Source of the DNA: Sipunculus nudus
Lineage: Eukaryota; Annelida; Sipuncula; Golfingiida; Sipunculidae
DNA: 64,000 bases
Direction of reading: 5' to 3'
Assembly (NCBI GenBank): GCA_026874595.1
Contig: CM049322.1
Location: 6,555,900 to 6,619,899, forward strand
The translations under genes and the position numbers were made by a program. Under the pieces are notes generated by a model. That model saw only the letters and a list, made by a program, of their open reading frames with translations, ran no database searches and was not told the origin of the DNA. This document shows positions 32,401 through 41,400 of this stretch, piece by piece. Positions within the stretch are counted from its first letter, which is position 1; every line of letters begins with the position of its first letter.

Positions 32401-35400
32401 ATTAGTCCATTATACAGTTACAAGGTGGCGCTACCCTAGTGGCTACGTTCACTACATTTGTGGCAAATTTTATTTATTAACAATTACTAAATACGGCACA
32501 ATGTGAAAGAGTACCTTCTACTCAATATTCATTTTAAGGGGCAGTGGATGTCACCTAGCTTGGCCCACATACACTTAATTTTAAAATATTACTGCCCGGA
32601 GGGCATTGACACTTTCCAGACTTCAGTCCTGTGCCGGGCAGCAGGAAACACTGCCAGGCGCGCCCACCAGTTCAGCACATCCCTGCAAAGGGTCACGGTT
32701 TTTGCATCTAAGCAAACCGATATTATTTTAAATGGGCCCTGTTTTTAATTCTCCCTGAATCACTTAAATTATATTCACGAGGCTCAAAGGACATCACCAC
32801 ATAGCTAATGATTAATCTCAACTGTAGCCAACTATAATTATAATGTCAGCTTCTGAAATTAATGATCATGGCCTGGTATATATACATTCAAAACTGGGTG
32901 GTTTCAATTTTGTGGTCAGAGAGTGATCATGAATATCGCAAATTTGAAACCACCGCAAATAAGAAGACAACCACATTAAGACCACCTGTTAGTTAAGACC
33001 ACATTTGGCCAGTCCAACAGGTGGTCTTTTTACACATTTCACTATACTTTAAAAAATCTCAGGGTTTAAGGGGAAATATGACCACAGGATATTTGCATGG
33101 CAATGATTTAGGGCCCCAGTCAGTCATAATGTCGATAGTTCAGTAGCACAAGCAAAGTATTGTGATCTGTATTGTTTTATGAAATCTTCACAGAAATTAT
33201 GTATATACCATCTTTAATCTAATTTGAAGACCCCCTAAAAATAATTAATTTCTTAAAGGTTGAGATAATGGAGGAAATTTGAAAATTATGTTCATGCTGA
33301 TTTGTCCATTGTCCAGATAACAAACCACTGGGACACTCGAGCGGACAGATGGAGTGAATGATAAATGGAGTATTTAACATTGGTATTGGTCATACTCTAG
33401 TGCCATAATGATTAACAGGTGAACATGATTTGAAGGATCTTGTGTTGTTTCAGTCCAGCAGCATGGAGATCATCAGGGATTTTATTTTCAAGAACAAGAG
33501 ACAGTTTCTGAAGAAGTTATCACTGGATGACATCCACTCAACATGGGTAAGTTATCATACCTTGTAAAGTTATCACTGGATGACATCCACTCAAAATGGG
33601 TAAGTTATCAAACCCTGTAAAGATATCACTGGAAGACATCCACTCATCATGGGTGAGTTATCATACCCTGTAAAGTTATCCCTGGACCACATCCACTCAA
33701 CATGGGTAAGTTATCATACCCTGTAAAGGTATCAATGGAAGACATCTGCTCAACATGGGTAAGTTACCATACCCTGTAAAGGTATCACTGAAGACATCCA
33801 CTCAACAATGGTAAGTTATCATACCCTGTAAAGTTATCACTGGACAACATCCGCTCAACATGGGTAAGTTATCATACCCTGTAAAGTTATCCCTGGACAA
33901 CATCCGTTCAACATGGGTAAGTTATCATTCCCTGTAAAGTTATCCCTGGACGACATCCTCTCAACATGGGAGCAGTTACCATACCCTGTAAAGTTATCAC
34001 TGGATGACATCCACTCAACATGCGTAAGTTACCATACCTTGTAAAGTTATCACTGGATGACATCCACTCAAAATGGGTAAGTTATCAAACCCTGAAAAGA
34101 TATCACTGGAAGACATCCACTCATCATGGGTGAGTTATCATACCCTGTAAAGTTATCCCTGGACCACATCCACTCAACATGGGTAAGTTACCATACCCTG
34201 TAAAGTTATCACTGGATCACATCCACTCAACATGTGTAAGTTATCATACCCTGTAAAGTTATCACTGCACGACATCCGCTCAACATTGGTAAGTTATCAT
34301 ACCCTGTAAAGTTATCACTGGACAACATCCACTCAACATGGGTATGTTATCAAACCCTGTAAAGTTATCACTGGACGACATCCACTCAACATGGGTAAGT
34401 TATCATACCCTGTAAAGTTATCACTGGACGACATCCACTCAACATGGGTAAGTTATCATACTCTATAAAGTTATCACTGAATGACATCCACTCAACATGG
34501 GTAAGTTATCATACCCTGTAAAGTTATCACTGGATGACATCCACTCAACATGGGTAAGTGATCATACCCTATAAAGTTATTACTGGACGACATCCATTCA
34601 ACATGGGTAAGTTATCATATCCTGTAAAGTTATCACTGGATGACAAAATATGGATAAGTTTTCATACCCTGTAAAGATATCACTAGATGATATTCACTCA
34701 GCGTGGGTAAGTTATCATACCCTGTAAAGTCATCGCTAGATGACATTCACTCAGCGTGGGTAAGTTATCATACCCTGTAAAGTTATCTCTAGATAACATC
34801 CATTATAAAGGTCCCTTTCTTCAGATTAGTACATTTATCTGTCTTTGATTTCTACATTATTGAATAATTTGGTTTAATTATTATATTCCAGATGTTAACA
34901 TATGTTGCTTCAGGATCTTGCCTGTAACAAGAGGGAGGGATGGTGACCAGAATAAATGGATACAAACATTTTTTAATTTCAGACTGTCTCACAAGAGGGC
35001 GCTTTGTTCCTGTCATTCCTGCGACCCAAACAGAGTGACGGTGCTGCCTTCTTCAGGATTCTGAAGTCTGTCGCTAAACAGTACACAGATAAACATAATG
35101 TCAACTTTGTGTGGGTGGACCCTGACAACTTCCCAATGGTCAGCACATTTTTTATGCATTCTTTAAAGACTGGATATTAATGACATTTCTTTATCAATAC
35201 ATGGGGATGGGAATTGGCCCTTGTAGTTGAAGGTGCCTATTTCAATATCTGATGTCTACTAACTACTTGTACCTTTTTTAAAAGTAGGTCAGAAAACTTT
35301 GATCCCATAGCTCACAGGCTGTTTGTTTTGTCTATACCCACGTGTTTATAACATGTGGGTGACTCCAAAATTAATCCACACACATTCAACACAGACACCT

Positions 35401-38400
35401 GGTGGCAAATCAGAGTTTTATAACAGATGTCTTGTAACTACTGACCTTTCAACCTCCACACATATGAACCATTCACCTAAAATTACATGGAATTTCCTTT
35501 TTGTGATCTGTGATGCATGTACCATGTTGACTTACAGCTTGTAGATACACAAGCTCATACATCCATCACAGAGGCATTATAAGAACCTTACTTAACAGGT
35601 ATCACCTACAGTGCATTAATATGTATGGAGGGTAAGCCATATACCACATAATGTTTTTACAGATGTACAAATATATCGAAGGTCTTGCCAGGAGCACAGA
35701 TGTAACTGATTACATATTAAAACACATGATATGTACATGGGTATACATGTGCATTCATTATTTTTGAACAACAAGCTTATCATAGACCCAGACTATCCCC
35801 CTGCCAGTGAGGTTGCATTTTCACCCAGGTCAGTCTGTTTGTATGTCTCATGGCAGGATCACAAAAATATCACTGAGTCAGTTTCCACTAAACAATATGG
35901 AAGGCCTTTCATGGGCCAGGCAACACATGATTAAATTTTGTGCAGATCATACAGATCTAGTAGGATTAATTTTGCCTTGGTGGAGTTTTATGCACTGTAT
36001 TTTTTGCCATTTTAGTTACCTCAAGAAAGATGTGAGTAAATTATGAACATTGTACATGCCTTTCCAGATGTTGGATTACTGGAAGCAGACATATGGTGTG
36101 GAATTTGACAAACCAAGTGTTGGACACATCAACATAACAGATGTAAGTAGGTTTATGGATATATCCTAGATTTGTATTGAGGATCACCATTAAAAATCTG
36201 TTGACCTCTACCGACCAATAATTCAAAATAATGAACTTTTGGATCATATATAGACTTGTATTACTCAGCATAATCTCTATAGGCTTGACAGTCACCTATT
36301 CTGTCAAGGAAATTACCTTATGATAATTGAAAAGTTACCAGTGGTAAACATTGAGTTGGTGAATGAGAAACATCAACAAGAACAAATAACTTGTCTTTTT
36401 TTATGAAAGGTAAAGCTGGGGGAGGGGGTCAGGTGGGAGAAATGAGAGAAGTGATACTTTACATGCCTTACCTGTTTAGATCATTTGCTGATGCTGTTAT
36501 TGATACCCTGGTGTTCTTGTTACAATATGTTTCTTTCAGTATTATTTCCCATAAGAGTAAACATTAAACTGTCACTATGTCACTACAGAAATTTGCACTG
36601 CCTTTACCTTGTTCTCAGTGTGAAATATTCATATCTGTGTCCCAGCCTAGAGATTTTAGGGAGGGTAATCCATGTTGGGAGATATGCATTGTGACTGCAT
36701 AAACAAAAATTTTCCAGTTACTTTGGTGGTGTTGCCCCTTCCTTGAAGAGTAGAAATTACATTATAGACCTATGAGAGCTGTCATACTTGTCCATTTTTG
36801 TGATTTAAGAGAGATGTATATAGGTGTCTGGACTTGTTATTTGTAAATACAATGAGTAATCTATACTACTGTGATGTCATCCCTGTCCAGTCACGAAACT
36901 CTACTTTAAGATCTACTTTAAATCTGCCAATTTATATTCTCAGAAAGGCATCACAATTCAACAGACTGGTTTACCATATTTCCTTTTTTGAATTCATTAT
37001 TATACAGAGATCATATGTGGGAGGCTGTTGTTTAGCTGACAGTCAATTATCACTTTGTTAATTTGGCTATAAAGAAGCCTTTTGGAATTTAAGAAAAAAT
37101 CATGAAGAGATTAACGAAGGTGAATGGAAAGAGTGCAGCTGGTGTGTGGTCTGGGTGTCATATAATTTTTATCCCTGGCCATCACTGAAGGCACTTTCAG
37201 CTGGGGACATAGAAATGTTGAGTTCCGTTTTTCTGAGATATGGTGATAGTACAATAACTTGAAAACAAATCGACATACAGTCACCTTACATGTACCCCAT
37301 GATGGGCTAGATTAAGTTTGATTATGGTTGACCCTGATGCATTTTTCTAGGTCACAGATGCAACTTTGCTAAAATGATGTTTGTGCAATAAATCAAAAAG
37401 AATTGGAGCCACAGTCACCAAACTCACACTATTGATGCATTAGTCAGGTTTGAGCATCAGTGACCTTGCCACAGTTTTCAAGAACACATAGTCTTTACTG
37501 TTTGTGATTGATATTAATACACTCATTCCTTTTTCAGTATTTAGAACCAGGTAATTGTCTAGGGGGTAGTTGTCCCAGAGTGATCTATTCCACAGATCAA
37601 CCTTTCCTGTTTTTCCACAGATCAACCTTTCCTGTTTTTCCACAGATCAACCTTTCCTGTTTTTCCACAGATCAATCTTTCCTGTTTTTCTGTCTTTTAG
37701 AACAAGAGTAAGTGGTTTGACATGAAGCTGCTGGCAAAATCTCACTCTGAAGGTCACAAGGTCACACAAGTGCAGACTTGGATACAAAGTATACTAGCAC
37801 CACTTGTGGAGGAGTCAAAAGGTATGAGCAATATATGCAAATAAATGCAAATTATATAAAGATATATTCAGCAACTAGTTAGCTCAGCTGACTATAAGTC
37901 ATCTGAGCTATAGTCATGGTCCATTGTCCGTCGTCCCTCCGTCTGTCTGTCCGTCCGTCCGTCCGTCTGGATGTCCGTCCGTAAGACTGGCATGTTTCGA
38001 CACCGTTGGACCTACGAATCTGAATTTCGGCATACAGTTAGATGTCCCCAAAATCTCCTACCATGCCAAAAATTGGGTCAATAGGACTTCGTTCCTTTGA
38101 GATATTAAGGAAAAACCTCAATTTTTTATTAGAAATCTATTTTCACACTTCAGGACTGCCTAATATCAAAACCACTCATCTGGTTTTCTTCATATTTACC
38201 ATAAATATTCCTCTATATAGTTGCTATGTACATGCCAGATATTAAGTCAGTATTATATAATTTAAAAAAGTTATGGGCCCAAACATAATGGACTTTGTAA
38301 AAATAAGATATTTGGTCTCTTAAGACCAAAAGTGTTAAAGGTAGAGACTTTTTTTTCGAGTAATACAACTTTAATTAATCAAAATTTAATTGTATACCAA

Positions 38401-41400
38401 AAATTAGATCAAAATTTGTTAATTTTTTTTAAATATTGGCAAAAATATAAAATTGGTACCTTAAATTTTGCCCAACTTTGGCCATGGCACATTTTTCCTG
38501 TAAGTACTGTGGATTTAATTTTCACAGCATGTATACATAAGGATTTAATCTGTTAAAATCTGAAATTTGAAAATAAAAGCTGCAAAATTAGGCTAGTTAT
38601 TGAATTTTTTTGGAGGCTCTTGTTGTATTCCCATACATTGTCAGGCAGTCCACTTTGATGACTGTAGGTCAATCAGTGCACATCTCTATGCTCCCCCGGC
38701 TGTTGACATAATTTTAGATGTCCCCAAAATCTCCTACCATACCGAAAATTGGGTCATTAGGACTTTGTTCTTTCGAGATATTAAGAAAAAAAACTCAATT
38801 TTCCTTAAAAAAAGCCATTGTTACACTTCAAGGCTGCCTAATATCAAAACCACTGATCTGTTTTTGATCGTATTTAGTATTCACATTCTTTTATACATTT
38901 TCTAAGAACATACCAAAAATTAGGTCAGTATTGGGTATTATTTTGAAGTTATGGGCCAAAACATAATGCAATTTTTAAAAAAATCACGAAATATATTTAC
39001 TCCCCTAACATGAGAATTGCTGAACCTAGAGACTTTTTTTCAGGAATATAACTTTATTTAATCAAGATTCAATTGTTTACCCAAAATTAGATCTGAATTT
39101 TGCAAATTTTTCAAGTTATTAGCATAAATAAAAAATCAATACCTTAAATTTTGTCCAACTTTGGCACTGTTGATTTAATTTTCCCAGCATATATGCATAA
39201 GGATTTAATCTTCTAAAATCTGAACGTTCAAAAGAAATTGATTGGAATGAATAGCTTTTATTCATGTTTTCAAACATCATGTCAAGTGTTGTTTACATCT
39301 AGCCCACCTAGTAGTACAGCCTTCACTTGCATTATGTAACCCACCCCAGGCAGCTTACCTTGGCCCAGCTTGGCCACTACTAGCAGGCTTCCCCTCTGCC
39401 CTGCACTCATTCCCCCCCCCCCCCAGCTGGTGCATAAACTAGATGAATGTTATAATTTTTCTGTATTTTATTTTATTCTTGGACATGCTACATTTTAGAT
39501 TTTGTATTGAACCACCAGGGTAACAATGATTAAAGTGTACATTTAATTGTGTCCACAAAGTGGTGTATTGCTGTGAAAGTGTGGATGTTCATGAGATAAG
39601 TAATTCCTTACTTCAGAAGAGTAAAAACTTCACCAGGTGTGAAATTGACTATTAATTCCAGTAATTAATTAAAACTGGGATATTAATTAGCACAATGATA
39701 TTGCTTGTCCCTCATTCAACCAACTGTGTATACTTTATTTGAAAATATGTTTTATTTTATCAAATTTACTTTCATTTTATTTTGGTGAATAAAATTAAGC
39801 ATGTCCTGAAAACTCCAATGTGCAAAACATTTTAATTGTGATTCAAGGAATATTCTTGTAGATGCCATGTTGTGGCATTATTTTCTTTTAAAATCAGTTA
39901 AAACTTTTATGATTTAAAAATAATAAAATATATGTGTATGCATAATATGACCCAATGTTTTTACTCTGTATATATAATGATTGCAACTTTTGCAACAATT
40001 CTAATATTTTAACTTATATTTTCAGGTTTTTTAATTAAAAATTTATAAACCTGTAAATAAAAAAATGATTCAGATAAAAACTTCTTAATGGAAAAAGTGG
40101 ATCTGCTTAAAAAAATAGGATTATATATAAACTTAAATGCATTATTCTCTTGAAAGTGAAATAAAGATATTAGTCCATTCTGTCCACTTGCCTGTCCATC
40201 TGTAAATTTTCGTATGCAACACAGTATCTCAAAACTGTTACTGTTTTTCTTCATGACAGTCTTGTCAGAGTATTAGTTTACAATCATATATTTAGAACTT
40301 TACTATAACCAAGTAGGAGGGCCCCTTTCCTCTTAGCTTTTCATATTCTTATATAAATGAAAAACATTACAATAGAATATTTCTACATCCACCTTCGTGC
40401 TGCCCTCACTTTTCCCTTCTCCAAACCCCATCCCAAAGTCAGCCTCAGTAAGCAAGAACAAGATGAATCAGATATATTCATACTTTAATATTTTGTATAA
40501 CTATTCGTCCATAGGTACCTATGTACCTGCCAGAAATTATGTCAATATTGTGTAACATGTAGACATAGTGGGCATCACAATAATGTACCTTGTCAAGACT
40601 AAAGAGATATTGTGTCATACAGTCACATATTCATAAATCACTTCATCAGCATAGTTAATCATAACATCATATCTGTCAAATTGAATGCTTGCAGACTACC
40701 ATACACTTTAGATCCTTCAATAAATAGCCTTATCATCATTCTACTACTGCTTATTACTGCTGTCATTACATTCATATTTGCTCAAATATATCACAATTTT
40801 CAACCCCTCCTAAATAAATAAAAAATAAACCACTTTATTTGACTCTATTAATCCATCAGTCAGGTAATTTCATTTATCATTTACTCACATATTACATTAC
40901 ATTCCTTTATAATAGCCCAACATGTACATTATATAAGCTTTATCGACTCGATATAGTATCACAGTGAAGAAACATTTATAGTCCAATCACGATCAGCTGA
41001 GCGCCGTGACCCATGGGTCCCTTGTTATATAGATGTTTTATTGTAAATGTTATGGAATAAAATGCAGCACCAGATAATTTTGGATAATTTTGCGTTAAAT
41101 AATCATATTATCCAATTAGAGTTCATGTTTTAAAATTTAATTTTGTCTTACTCTGAATTACAGTGAACAGCTGCTGTGTTTTGATAAACAAACATCATTG
41201 TTTGTACAAGGATTCAAAAATCCTTGTAAGTTGGTTATGTTAAAAAAGATAACCTTTATCAAAAATAAAATAAAATCAGAATAAGATTATCAGGCCTCCT
41301 TGTTGAACAGATTCTGCCACCAATCTGCCCATTGAAAAATAAGATATGCGGGAGGCAGGGGTAATGATTACATGAAAACAAGGTGACATGGTATCAGTGA

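Noticed and set aside
33515-34805. CRISPR-like array or protein repeat
   Set aside because: Units are contiguous without spacers, in a eukaryotic intron, with a 53-bp period that breaks any reading frame; copy 1 is an exon end.
24938-38905. Short conserved peptides inside copies B and D (around SPKSPTMPKIGS)
   Set aside because: Similarity between the copies is explained by the transposon duplication itself; frames are short, and no known domain is present.
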